DNA of 64,000 bases. It comes from Roridomyces roridus (Eukaryota; Basidiomycota; Agaricomycetes; Agaricales; Mycenaceae). The stretch spans positions 496,001 to 560,000 of the forward strand of contig JARKIF010000016.1 in the NCBI GenBank assembly GCA_029378245.1. The letters are read 5' to 3'. Below, piece after piece: positions 35,892-46,478 of the stretch. Numbering within the stretch: position 1 is the stretch's first letter; each line of letters starts with the position of its first letter. Below the pieces are notes generated by a model that was not told the DNA's origin, searched no databases, and was given only the letters and a program-made list of their open reading frames with translations. The position numbers and the translations under genes were made by a program.

Positions 35892-36405
35892 ACCATGTAC
35901 TCTCGACGAATGTAACCAACCATAGCATAGAATATAGAAATCCTCTGTTTGTGTCGGTAAATCGAAGTTGAGATCAAATTTGATGCTGCACTTGTTCTTT
36001 CTTGCCAACCATGTCAAAAGTACAAGCCCGAGTCTGGATACCCCGCTCAGTGCTGGGCGGCTCCCTTTCATGTCCTTTTGCCTGGCTAATTTATTTTCCA
36101 ACCATACTTGGCTAGATACTGATGTGAGCACCACTAGCCGACTCCATTCTCCAACACAAAACTCACTTGTTTCATGACAGATACGTTGACAATAGCAAGA
36201 AAGAACAAAAGTCCCCTCGTTACCGAACAACATCGCGTTGGCCACACCTTGTTTGCGCACCGGGCGCTAATCCTTGTTTCCTTTTCGCAACATGTTTACA
36301 TATTTGGATGTTGTGGCACGCACAGTTCGCGTTGCGCCCACTTTCTGTTGTTGTTCTCGTCCCATTTAACGTTTGCCCTTCGTCTTGTTCAACTACTTTC
36401 GGCCC
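35892..36405. other. Intergenic or unresolved exons
   Basis: 514 bp between two plus-strand orphan/regulatory genes. No frame with good splice support. Might hold the upstream gene's last exon. Confidence 0.35.
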
Positions 36406-38593
36406 ATGTCGGATCCCTCAAACTCGTGAGCTTCGATTCATCCTATGATACTTACTTCTGAATAACTGACGATAGAGTCTTAGACAGCAACCCTCATCGA
36501 CTCCCACAGAGCCTGCGGACAGTCCAAGAATTCCGAGTCCAGGCCCGGGCTTCATAAGTACCAGCAACTCGCGTTTCCTGGACGACCCCAACTGCCCCCA
36601 ACGAAAGCTCGAAGACTGGTCTTTTAACATGCCAAAAAAGGCAGATCCCGTCGTTAGCCCAACACTTCGCGAGCAGGCTGAACAGGATCTGTTACTATGT
36701 TCCTTCCCACTGCGTAGTTCGTCGCCTCAGCGTGGTGAGGAGGATTGCGCAAGAGATTCATATCCACAAGCTGGTGACACTGTAAATCCCGCCCTCCTCC
36801 AGATCCCACCTAGTATGTCATCTCAGCGGTTTACCATTGCCTTGATGTTGAATGCCATTAGGCGCAGAGGCGACATCTAATTCGTGTATGCTCTTTTTCG
36901 CCTTTTCCTCAGTACACTGATTTCCGAGTAGCTACTATTCCCGAGGCGGGAGGATACGAACCGTATTGGCATATTGCAGATTACGCACCCCCAAGTCAAT
37001 CAAGTTCCCCCTCAAAGAAACGGAAGTGGCAACTAGACGATGATGATGATTATGAGCCAGCAGACAACGACTCTTTCAGTCGTAATTATCCCCCAGCTTC
37101 TTCAACGTCGCGCAAGAAACCAAAGATCACTGGAAGCAGCCAAGCTCCCACTATTTCTCGGAGAGGTCAGTTTGAATGCTACTCTCGTGATTATGTTCAA
37201 ACCAATGGGAAACGACTAGATAAACCAAGGCGAAGAAAGAGATCGCGGACTTATGAGCGGATTACAACGCAAGCTGCATCTTCGAGCCGGCAAATTCCAG
37301 ACGACACCGACACCATCACTTTACACAGACCACCTATTATGGATCAACTTGGCTACCTGCCGCTGCCAGGCCAACGCAGAGACGATGCTGTCTTGGTATT
37401 GCCTGAAACGACCGTACGACGCAAGGCACCGTCCAGTAGGAGCATGATGAGTGGGGAAGACGTTGGCAGCTCCGTTGAAACGTTCCAGGAAAACGACGGA
37501 GATCAACATACCCTGGATCCCATTGATACTTCCACGATCCTGCGAACAGAAGATCTTCCGGGGCGTCGAGAATCTGGCAGCGAGTTGGAATTTTTCTTCC
37601 AAGAGGCGGCTGAATCCTCAAGTCCGCCCAAACTCGAGGAACAAGAATCAGAAAGCGAAGTTACTCTCGTTGAACCACCACCAAGCTCTCGTAAAAAAGG
37701 CAAAGGTACTTGGCAGACAGTCCCTCGATCTTGGTTGAAATCTAACTTTGCCCTGGTCAGCACGAGTACGAGAGCGAAACCCATCGTCATACGCATCTTC
37801 GAGTTGGCAAGTGCCAGTGCAAAGCCTGGGGGGACGCAGAGCTGCACAGCAAGCCAGAACGACGATCACCGAACAGTTTGGACAGGCGGCAGATGTAGAG
37901 TCGTTCATCGGTGGAGGTACGTTTGATTTTTATTGTATTCAAGCTAATGCTCATCTTCTCGCCTTTAGCCGGTCCGTCGTCAAGTAAGAAGAGGAAAAGG
38001 AGGGATGACGATGACGAGTACGATCCTTCAGATACAAGCCCTCAGGAATCTATGGGTGGGTTCAAATTCGATTCCAACACGCCTTTCCATACTCATGTTC
38101 ATTTTTAATTAGCTTCTCAGAGATGTCGGAAAATTCCTCGGCGTCAAACATCTGGGCAAACGAGATTGACAGGACCGACAAGCCGGTCAGGCGCTACGAA
38201 GCGCAGACGAGAAGATACACCCAACTCCGCAAGGCAACAACCAAAGAGATGTAAAACGGTTGCGCCGCCAAGTCCTGAAGATGAAGTTGATGAGCTGGAA
38301 CCAGAGAGCGAACACGAAGGTGTGTTTTATTTCAACCTGGTTGCATCCGTCGAATAATTTCAATTTATGCAGAGTCTGGGTCGACAACGGCTGGGCAAGG
38401 CAAACGGTGTACCGTTGGCAGTTGCCTCAGAGTGTTTACCCGCGCAAGTGATCGTTTGCGGCACGAAAGGACTGTGCATGGCAATGGACCAAGATATCTA
38501 TGTCATCAATGTAACCACGATTTCAGTCGGTCAGATGCGCGGAAGCGCCACTGGGATGACAACACCACTACTTGTCGAGATCCGGGAGCCTGA
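36406..38593 (+). CDS. C2H2 zinc-finger transcription factor with long disordered N-terminus
   Basis: Probable nuclear regulator. The ATG at 36406 gives MSDPSNS, spliced in phase 2 (acceptor CTTAG) to QQPSSTPTEPADSPRIP. An acidic/Ser-rich middle follows with several basic nuclear-localisation-like patches (KKRKW, KKPKI, RRRKRSR, KKRKRRDDDDEYD) and repeated D/E-rich 'DYEP' type segments. Two C-terminal C2H2 fingers come after the last intron: CTVGSCLRVFTRASDRLRHERTVH (C-x4-C) and CHQCNHDFSRSDARKRHW, with a terminal TTTC Cys in place of a second His. Stop at 38591-38593. At least seven introns of about 50-110 nt are required. The fingers are unmistakable; several middle exon edges are approximate. 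Confidence 0.75.
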
Positions 38594-39101
38594 GGATCTG
38601 ACGAAGTAGTTAAAGTACCAAGTAGCTGGAAAGAACTTGGAAAGAACGTTGAAAATTGAACACGGATCAGTGTTTGATCGGCAGGCCTTGCTCTCAACGA
38701 CCACCATCAACAGCGGCATCGCGACTGAAGCTATCGATCCTCTATGGACTACTCGACTACTATCCTCGAGACCTCGGCCGTCGACGCAGAAAAACTCGAG
38801 GCGGCATTCTGGCGCTAACGTTCCCGGTTCGGATGGAGAATCCGAGTCACTGAGGAAATTGGATGCAAATCCGAGTCGGACAAAAGGCCGAGCCTTGTTA
38901 TCCCATTGCCACCGGAGCCCGACAGCGACAATTGAAAAAAAAAATCCACACTGCCTTGCGTCCTTGTTTTCGTGGCCAAAAAAAACGTATTTATACGCTC
39001 TGGGACTTCTTAGCTCTTGCAGCCCCCAAGCCAAACTCGTGTGGCGTTCAATTGCAAGCAATATTTCCAAAAGCTCTCTCTGCATCTTCTCAACTCAACC
39101 A
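38594..39101. other. Intergenic, no supported gene
   Basis: 508 bp. Protein-like fragments occur in more than one frame (for example MDYSTTILETSAVDAEKLEAAFW at 38743) but cannot be spliced to the next gene. An A-rich run is present at 38934-38945. Confidence 0.35.
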
Positions 39102-39776
39102 ATGACCAACGCATGGCGTCCTCTGTTATCTTACCCAATATCGAATTTGCGAACAGGGGTCCATACGCCACCTCCAGCCGAGCCATCGCAGTTGTCTGGT
39201 TCTGGATACATGGACGTTGACGCAGGTGAGTAAGCAACTCTTAGACTGTTCTCGGTCTACTTGCTCATCTCAGGACCGTGGCGCAGTGAAACAAGAGTTC
39301 GAAGAAGAGGATCCATTGGCTGCCTCGATGTGCGCATACCCATTCCAGGAATCTCAGTCCAACAGCTTCAATCGAATGCGGCTACTTCTCATGACGACGC
39401 TGCACGAATCGGATATAGTACGTGGCGGAGCCCAAGCTGGTGCGAGTGCAGCGTCCGAACTCCCTGAGCACGTTGGGAATGTGTCGGCTGGACAGAGCGT
39501 CGTCAAGGACGAGCCGGTGGAGGACAAACTCATGCTGCACGAGTCAGACGCGAATCGGAACTTTCAGAACTTACAGAACTTACAGAACTTCCAGATATCG
39601 AATCAGAGGATAGCGAAACGGAAACCGACTGGGATTTGGAGTACATTTTCTCAGAGCTCGAGCAAATTGTGGACGACAAGACCAAAGACCCAGACTACTC
39701 ACCGGGTCTCAAGGACATGGGATCAGCGAGCACGGAACCCCGGACTCTTCGTCCTCGCGCTCAAAATGAGAATTAG
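39102..39776 (+). CDS. Hypothetical acidic protein
   Basis: Three exons give one consistent frame: ATG at 39102 (MTNAWRPLLSYP) to YMDVDA; an intron with donor GTGAGTAAGC; VRRRGSIGCLDVRIPIPG to SHDDAARIGY; a 73-nt intron (GTACGTGG...GGACAG); then a Ser/Glu/Leu-rich end (SELSELTELTELPDIES, DSETETDWDLEYIFSELEQ) finishing at 39776. A 9-bp repeat (AACTTACAG) codes for the ELT repeats. No family recognised. It might continue the regulatory gene upstream as a separate transcript. Its stop lies 42 bp from that of the convergent gene. Confidence 0.5.
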
Positions 39777-39818
39777 ACGATTACTGAAGACGAAATTAAA
39801 GGTGGATTATAATAAAAA

Positions 39819-40144
39819 TTACTTGTCCTCCGTGGGCGATTCGCATCGGACCTCCTCCTCATCTTCCCCTGCAACTTGTGTCGGCGCGCCGTTCTCATTA
39901 TTCTCCGAGATGCTGTGCATGCGTTCCCGTCCTGGTGTGACGTCCCCGGCGTACGGAATGGTCGCGGGGTTCTCTGGTGTCATGCCACTCAGCTTTCTGC
40001 GCGCCTTGCCAGAGTTCTGACGTGGGAGAGGTTCCGGACGGGGCTGCTCGGAGATGGTCACTGTCCTAGAATTCGAAGACGTTGTTCTGCGCGCATGAGA
40101 TGTACACAGGAGTCATTTCGGGGCAGGGATGCTCACTTGGACAT
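39819..40144 (-). CDS. Small conserved-looking hypothetical protein
   Basis: Two exons: ATG at 40142-40144 (MSK), an intron with donor GTGAGC and acceptor TTCTAG, and one long second exon (TVTISEQPRPEPLPRQNSGKARR...). About 84 residues, hydrophilic, rich in Pro, Ser, Glu and Arg, with motifs such as RRKLSGMTPENPA and SISENNENGAPTQ, which look like phosphorylation-prone segments; it ends EDK at 39819. A TATA-like ATATAA lies upstream on this strand. No family recognised. The tidy splice and compact layout make it a credible gene. Confidence 0.55.
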
Positions 40145-40203
40145 GATAAAATAAGGTTGGGTCGAGGTGGGTAATGAGAGAGAGTTGGCCGTTTACACCC
40201 GCC

Positions 40204-40209
40204 TTATAT
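40204..40209 (-). promoter_or_regulatory. TATA-like element
   Basis: ATATAA on the minus strand, about 60 bp upstream of the ATG at 40144. Confidence 0.45.
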
Positions 40210-40483
40210 CCTGCTGTGAACACCGCTTTCCCACGGTTGCGATCAATTAACCCCAAAATTGAACACCGCTTTCGCGACGCGGCCATCAAGCGCACCTTGT
40301 TCTCTTCCCCTGCCTCATTCTCTGTGTTTGACCCTCGAAGACACCTGTTGTGCGATATAAGGACAGCTCGCATTGAAGAGGTATACATGTTGGTATTTGA
40401 TATGTAGTACAAGTACGTAGTCCTTGGTCGTGCAATAAATACATATGTGAATGTTCTAGGGTATATCAACTCTGCCCAATCCT

Positions 40484-41154
40484 TCAACAAGCCAACCTAC
40501 CGCGCCTCCCGACTCCATGGCCAGCACCCACCGGCACCATCATCTGATATATCCCCCGACTGCGCATGTCACGCGGAGCCAGCGCCGTCGAACACGGATA
40601 TGGCACCCTCCGCTCACGGTGGGCACGTCCACGAGGGTGGGACAGTAGCGGCCGTTGTTCTTGCTGTTGCTCTTGTTCAAGCAGCGATTGACGGGAAGGT
40701 GAGGGCAAGCGAACATCTCCGGCTTGGTGCACCGGACCCAATGGTTGCCGCATAGTCATGTCCAAGGACGGTGGCGGCGACGCGCGCGAGGGACCTTGAC
40801 GCACGGACAGGGCACGACGAAGTGCCGCCGCGGTCGCCGAGGCTCGTTCGCGAGAAGTGTCCGCCTCCCTTCTGGGACGCCGGAAGCCAGGAGACGAAGG
40901 AGGCGACAACGAGGAAGAAGAGCGTCTGGAATGCCCACTGCTCGTTCTGACCTTGCGTGGCCGAATCGGGCGTGCTGGACTCGGAATGTGGCCGACAGCG
41001 GAGGAGGGCTCGGCGAGCGCTTCGACAAGGCTTCCCGTGGTGAAGGGGTTGTATTCGTCATGTCCACTGCGGAGCTCAGAGGGAATATTTCTGATTGGGA
41101 GTGAATACTCTGGGGCTGGCGGAAAATGACCAAGACTGACCCTTTGGACGACAT
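40484..41154 (-). CDS. Hypothetical disordered protein
   Basis: A very short first exon (ATG at 41152-41154, MSSKG) splices in phase 2 (donor GTCAGT, acceptor CCGCAG) into GHDEYNPFTTGSLVEALAEP, followed by a Ser/Pro/Arg-rich chain (PIRPRKVRTSSGHSRRSSSS, PPSSPGFRRPRREAD) and a Gln/Glu run (EQEQQQEQ). The current end at 40484 may read through a further intron, since the last 40 residues look non-native. No family recognised. It could be a regulatory or cytoskeletal linker. The initial splice restores a strongly biased frame, which supports a real gene. Confidence 0.5.
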
Positions 41155-41820
41155 GATATCAACGGACTCTTGGCCTCAGACTGAATGCCGCCGCAGGTGA
41201 GGGGAATGGAGGCGAGAGAGGAGAGCGCAGCTGGAGCGATATCGACCCCGGATATATAAACGCTCGGATATAGACGCCAAAGCGCCCGCCCATATCATAA
41301 AGTGAGAACAAAAGCAGAGACAATATCGAACTTACTTTCCCTGTTTGGGAAGCAAACGATGATTGAATGGCAAGCGCGGCCGACGCTTTGATGTTGACTC
41401 CCTATCACGCCGAGACGAGGCCCAGGAGGAAGACCCTCAAATCGTTGAGAGGCACAATCATGGAATCAGATTTCATTTTGCAAATTCATAATGAGCTCCT
41501 GATGATGCCGCCCATAGCCGTGAGGAGGACTGGGTGATCGCTGCTGTGGCAACCGGCGCTGGCGTCCGAATCACCGTCTGCTTGAATGGAGTGAATGCGT
41601 ATCAGCTGCCCTGGTCTAGGAGAGGCGAAGAGTCTAGAATGTCCTGCAGGGGTTTCTTTCGTCAAGAATTGGTGGAGTGTCGGTAGCCCCTACGGCTCAA
41701 CTTGGAGCAGGTGGTCAGAGGTGGCCAGAAGACAGAGCAGCTTCCAAAAATCGTCATAGATTCGAGGTTAAATTACATCCATAGAAACTTGAAAAAGAGG
41801 TGGGAGGATGAGGAAAACAT
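41155..41820. other. Intergenic with one possible tiny ORF
   Basis: 666 bp. TATATAAA at 41251-41258 (plus orientation) precedes a 56-codon plus-strand ORF at 41367-41537 (MASAADALMLTPYHAETRPR). Whether it is expressed cannot be judged. Confidence 0.35.
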
Positions 41821-42643
41821 TCAAGCAGTAGCGCCCTTCTGCTGCTGCGTCAACATACGCCTAGGAATAAGTGAGGGCCCATCCGCGGAAATGTAAAAAC
41901 CAAGTCGACGCACTGCCTGGCTGCGAGAATCATCTGCGCCTTGCGCTCCTTCAAACTGGCCTCGCGCTTGTCCGCACTGTCCTCCCACGCGGCTTTACCT
42001 CCGATCTCCTCATCGGGAGGCAATGGAGCTTGCTGGACGACACGCTCTTGGAGGTTATACCGGTCTATGAGGCTCTGCGTCGGCGCCTTGACGGCCGTTG
42101 TGGCCGCCTGGGCCGGCCTGGGGGCCTGCACATTGGTTCGGGGGTACAGCGTATAGTATGCGGGCGGTGGCTTCAAGTCCAGTCAGTATCCATCTGTAGT
42201 CATGGACCAAGACGCACTGGGTCTAAAAATCCGCGTTCCAGTATTTTGTTTGAGGAAAGCTCGACACTCCCGGTACGAAGCAGGTCATAACGAATGTTGT
42301 CACTGCGGGGCGCGTGCTTGGTGTGAGTGAGCACAAGGGCAAGTCGAGTGCTCCGGCTTACGGTGGTATGTCCGGAAACATGTTGGATATCGTGTCAATC
42401 TGGGTGAGACAACTAGTCAGCGCGTGGCGCACAACGAGCTGGAGAGGGCGTACCATGTCTTGAGAAACGGGCTTGGGCCTAAAACCGAGTGTGTCTGAAG
42501 CACTGCGCTCAGAGGGGGAGCCATTGTCTGCAAGACGGTCAGAGGCGCCAGAGGCCACAGAGATGGTGCTTGCTCGTCGTCAACCACCGGAAGAGAAAGA
42601 CGATGACTGCAAAGGCGACCACAACGTTGACGACTTCACCCAT
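41821..42643 (-). CDS. CUE-domain ER membrane protein, Cue1-like
   Basis: Membrane anchor that recruits and activates the ubiquitin-conjugating enzyme Ubc7 in ER-associated degradation. The ATG at 42641-42643 begins MGEVVNVVVAFAVIVFLFRWL, a single N-terminal helix. A linker with NGSPSERSASDTLGFRPKPVSQDM leads into the CUE domain: IDTISNMFPDIPPDNIRYDLLRTGSVELSSNKILE, with the M-F-P motif and C-terminal leucine pair. A Pro/Ala-rich part follows, and RYNLQERV with KERKAQMILAARQ resembles the Ubc7-binding end. The last exon (RMLTQQQKGATA) is joined by an intron starting GTGCGTCG. The intron after the membrane helix appears very short, so that junction is uncertain. Confidence 0.8.
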
Positions 42644-42906
42644 TGCGAGAGTAGAGAATGACCCAGCAAGAATTGATTTCGCTTGTCCCAGTTTTTGCTT
42701 CTTCCTACATCCCCATCCGATACACGAAGCCCTGGCCCAGATTTTCTAGTCTATGAACAAGGCGACCTTCTCCAGCGCCGAAGCGTTCACCTGATACCCT
42801 CACATTCCCTCGAAACAAAGGACATTCAACTCCGACGATCCTAGCCTTTGGGTTGTAATTTCCCCCGCAGAATGCAGGGCCGCCGAACTGAGATGGGGAT
42901 TTTCCA

Positions 42907-43867
42907 TTACTTTCTCCTCGAAAGCACGAGTCTCGTCGTATGCGGATATACAAACGTGCCCTTGTCTTCTTCAATCCATTTCCTGCCATCCCCGCGCTCC
43001 AAAATGACCCGCACATCCTCCACGAACTGGTCTCTTTCCGCGTCGGCCAGGGCAATAACTCGGCTGCTGCTGAGTGCGCGGTTGAGTATCCCTTCCGTGG
43101 TCCCCGGGATGTCCCACTGGAATATCTGTTCTTCAGGCGGCAAGAAGAGGTTGAGATACTCCGACGCCTCGAACAAACCCCGCCAAAGACCGCTGCGGAA
43201 ATTCGGGGTCCCGTCGTACTCCTGCTTGGCGCGCATCTGAAGTTGCTTCAGCCATTCGACAGCGTCGCTGTAATGCTTATATCAAACCCCCAGTGGCACG
43301 GTCTTCGGGCGGACTTACTCGTTCTCAGCGTTCCAAATCAACGAGAGGACGCCTCCAGGCTTTAATATTCTCCCAAACTCGGCTGCCGCAGCCCCATGGT
43401 CTAGACACCAGTGATATGCCTGGGCAATGACAACGACGTCAGCCCAGCCATCTTCGACCCCCGTGTTGTCAAAAGTGCCCTCGGTCAGGGTAATTCGGTC
43501 GTCCGTGGTGTACTTGGCAAAGGTCTCGCGCATCCCTTCGCTGGGTTCAATGGCCTTGAGACTGCCCACATCCGTCCACTGCTCGAGCAGCGCGCGCGTG
43601 AATAGCCCTGTTCCCGAGCCAATTCTGCATGCCACTGAGTCGCAAGCTTAGTTTTCGCGGCCTCACTTACTCGACGACGTTCAAAGGACCAGGCGACTCT
43701 ACGGCCTTCCGAATGCGAGATAACACTTCGGGGCGGTAGCTGGGACGCGCCCTAGATCGGTGAGTTGGTAGGATAGCTGCGAGCATGCCTGATACTTACT
43801 TGTTGTAGAGCTCGTTGGTGCCTTTGCCGAACCCAACCAGCGATCTTGGGTGTACCGCTGAGGTCAT
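42907..43867 (-). CDS. SAM-dependent methyltransferase, Crg1-like
   Basis: Class I methyltransferase. Exon 1 (ATG at 43865-43867) encodes MTSAVHPRSLVGFGKGTNELYNK; exon 2 PSYRPEVLSRIRKAV and NVVE; then the SAM-binding loop IGSGTGLFTRALLEQW, the acidic residue of IEPSEGMRE, and DVVVIAQAYHWC with FGRILKPGGVLSLIWN. The C-terminal part (WLKQLQMRAKQEYD, LFLPPEEQIFQWDIPGT) matches the yeast Crg1/trans-aconitate-methyltransferase-like group. About 290 residues; stop at 42907. The start is only 93 bp from that of the divergent AusD-like gene. The substrate is unknown; Crg1 itself methylates the toxin cantharidin. Confidence 0.88.
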
Positions 43868-43960
43868 GAAGCGTTCTCACCAAGCACGGGACGGTCTATT
43901 TCAAGCATTCTGATTTTTCGACTGGCCACGTGCCACAACCTTCTCTTATCTTCCAACGCC
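43868..43960. promoter_or_regulatory. Compact divergent promoter between two methyltransferase genes
   Basis: Only 93 bp separate the two start codons (43867 minus, 43961 plus), so 5' untranslated regions and core promoters must be shared or overlapping. No clear TATA box. Confidence 0.5.
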
Positions 43961-45108
43961 ATGGAGAATACTAGGCCACCCCTGGACGAGGATCTCTACA
44001 CTGTAATTTGATTGTCTCTTTGCCGTTCTGGTGTGGCCGATTGATTCATACAGCGGACGACCGATGACGACTTGTCGTTTATTAAAGAGCAAACCGGAAT
44101 ACAGGACCCTGAGGAATTGAAGAAACACATCATCGCCGTTCAGAAGAAGGCATACGACGTATGTTCCGTCCGGTATCCAGTGTTCCAAACTTGAACCGGA
44201 TCGCAGCTTCACGGGCACTACTGTATCCGTTCTTTCGGATTTACAAGGTTGGGTCTTGTCCTGGCGTTGCGGATCGGACTAACCGATACCTTCAAGGACA
44301 AAGATATCATCTTTCCCGGTCTATCAACATGTTCTTGCTCTTGGTCGAGAACAAGAGAACGCCATCTTTCTAGATTTGGGCTGCTGTTGTGCGTGAATCG
44401 GCTCACTCCCTTTCAATAATTGTAACATTATCCAGTTGGCACCGACATCAGAAAAGCTGCTAGTGACGGATTTCCCCTGCAAAATCTAATTGCCAGCGAC
44501 CTTCGTCCGGGTGAGCGAGCAACCGAGCGATTGAAAGCCCAAGCTGACCTTCTTTGTTAGCATTCTGGAATCTGGGCCATCAACTTTTCCGATCCACGCC
44601 CGAAACTTTTCCAGTCGCCTTCCTTGCGGGCGACGTGTTCGACCCGGCGTTCCTCGAGCCATGCGCGCCATTCTTGGCACCGACGGACGTTACAACTCCT
44701 GTTCCAGCGCCGCTGACCTCGTTGACGAGCCTGACCCCACTCCGCGGGCACGTTGCCGCCATCCACATCTCTAACGTGTTCCACCTGTTCTATGAGCCAG
44801 AGCAGCTGAAGCTTGCGCACGCGCTTGCGGGACTACTCTCTGCGGCCCCGGGCTCAGTCATCTTCGGCACACACGTCGGACGCGCCGTCAAGGGCTTCAG
44901 AGAGGAGTCCATCTGCAGTGGCGGGCATCACATGTTTTGTCACTCGCCTGAATCCTGGCGTGAGATGTGGAACCAAGTGTTCCCAAAGGACGCCATCAAG
45001 GTCGATGTACAGTTTGTGGGCAGTAGTCAGGCGTCTCATATGGATATTTCGATGAATGAGTCTGCGGGTGAAGCAGGCGTGTTGACTTGGTCTGTAACCA
45101 GAGTTTGA
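43961..45108 (+). CDS. AusD-like SAM-dependent methyltransferase, copy A
   Basis: Fungal class I methyltransferase of the kind that decorates meroterpenoids and other polyketide products. Exons from the ATG at 43961 (MENTRPPLDEDLY), then RTTDDDLSFIKEQTGIQDPEELKKHIIAVQKKAYD, a tyrosine/phenylalanine-rich exon, the SAM loop FLDLGCCFGTDIRKAA near 44360-44460 across an intron, SDLRP, FWNLGHQLFRSTPETFPVAFLAGDVFD, and HISNVFHLFYEPEQLKLAHALAGLLS. Stop at 45106-45108. Five or six short introns are needed. It is the upstream member of a head-to-tail pair. No polyketide synthase or terpene cyclase lies in the window, so its pathway is open. Confidence 0.85.
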
Positions 45109-45163
45109 GGAATGGCATTTTATTTTTGCCCATTGTCCCACGTGTGGCTTCCTTTTCGCAACC

Positions 45164-46307
45164 ATGGAGCACAGCAAGCCCCCGCTGGACGAGACTTTGT
45201 ACGACGTGAGTTGTCCCGATGCTTTGATTGTACTGGACTGATCCGTTGAGGGCAGCAAGCGACCGATGAGGACTTGTCCTTTATCAGATCGCAAATCGGG
45301 ATACAAGACCCCCAAGAGTTGAAGAAGCACATCCTCGCCGTTCAGAAGAAGGCGTATACTGTAGGCAGACCAACTAATTTGAAAACCTCATTTTTCGACT
45401 CAGGGATAGCTACACGAACACCATTGCATTCGTTCTTTCGCCTTCATAAGGTTTGGGCTACGTATCTCAAGTGAGAATACGACTAAAAAACTCACTGCCA
45501 GGACAAAGATTCAAACTCTACCAGCCTATCAGCGCGTTCTGGCTCTTGGTCGAGAACGACAAGGCGCCATATTCCTCGATCTTGGCTGTTGTTGCAAGTG
45601 GCCTGCCGCATTCCTCTTCCCGAAGAACTCAACCTTTTATAGTCGGCACGGACATAAGAAAAGTTGCCAACGATGGATTTCCTCTACGAAATCTAATCGC
45701 AGCCGATCTCCGTCCAGGTGCATTTACAAACTAGCCGATTCAGCAGGAAATTGAGTTCCTTTCAGGCTTCTGGGATCTAGGTCATGAACTCTTCCGTTCT
45801 ACACCCGAGTCCTGCCCCATCGCTTTTGTTGCTGGCGACGCGTTCGACGCTACGTTCCTGGAGTCTTGTGTACCTTTCTCGACCCCCGCGGAGGTCGTGA
45901 CGCCCGTGCCGACACCACTGACCTCGCTCACCACCCTTACCCCGCTGCGCGGGCACGTCGCAGCCATCCACATTTCCGCGGTCTTCCACCTGTTCCTCGA
46001 GCCACAGCAGCAGCAGCTAGCGCGTGCGCTTGCCGCGCTCCTCTCTCCTATCTCTGGTTCGGTGATATTTGGTTCGCACGTCGCTCGGGAGGAAAAGGGA
46101 TTCCGTCAAGGACCGTCGTGCAGCGGTGGGCATCAAATGTTCTGCCATTCGCCGGAATCTTGGTGCGAGATGTGGGAAGAGGTGTTTCCGAGGGATTTAG
46201 TTAAAGTGGAGGCACAGCTCGTTTCCCGGAGTCAGGTTCTGTCTATACGGGACGATGAGAAGACTCGAGATGCTCGTTACTTGGTTTGGTCCGTAACTAG
46301 AAATTGA
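45164..46307 (+). CDS. AusD-like SAM-dependent methyltransferase, copy B
   Basis: Paralogue of the preceding gene, starting 55 bp after its stop. The ATG at 45164 gives MEHSKPPLDETLYD, then QATDEDLSFIRSQIGIQDPQELKKHILAVQKKAY, the SAM loop FLDLGCC...GTDIRKVANDGFPLRNLIAADLRP, FWDLGHELFRSTPESCPIAFVAGDAFD and HISAVFHLFLEPQQQQLARALAALLS. It ends in VWSVTRN at 46307, matching copy A's WSVTRV. The intron positions look shared, so the pair arose by tandem duplication with substantial divergence since. No frame disruption seen. Confidence 0.85.
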
Positions 46308-46375
46308 ATATTGAATGTACACAATTTCTCGGTACCTTCGGTCTGGTCTGTAACTAGAAATTGAATGTACACTGA
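46286..46375 (+). repeat. Short direct repeat of the copy B gene end
   Basis: The stretch GTAACTAGAAATTGAAT occurs at the gene end (about 46292-46308) and again at about 46350-46366, with GGTC(C/T) before each copy and GAATGTACAC after both. This is a small local duplication of the 3' coding end. Confidence 0.65.
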
Positions 46376-46478
46376 GGAGGCCTCGAGGAGGGTTGGAGTT
46401 GCGGAGGTGGAGTGACGTCGCTTGGCAAACGGTGATCGGGCATAAATTCTCTTCTCCCTCCTACCTCGCTGTACATCC

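Noticed and set aside
35385..36260. Minus-strand 290-codon open frame
   Set aside because: It has no ATG near its 5' end (begins with GTG), contains no recognisable domain, and overlaps a plus-strand two-exon gene with a good start, splice and TATA box.
38531..39085. Minus-strand 184-codon frame
   Set aside because: No homology-like patches or splice context. It overlaps the 3' end of the C2H2 gene and the intergenic stretch.
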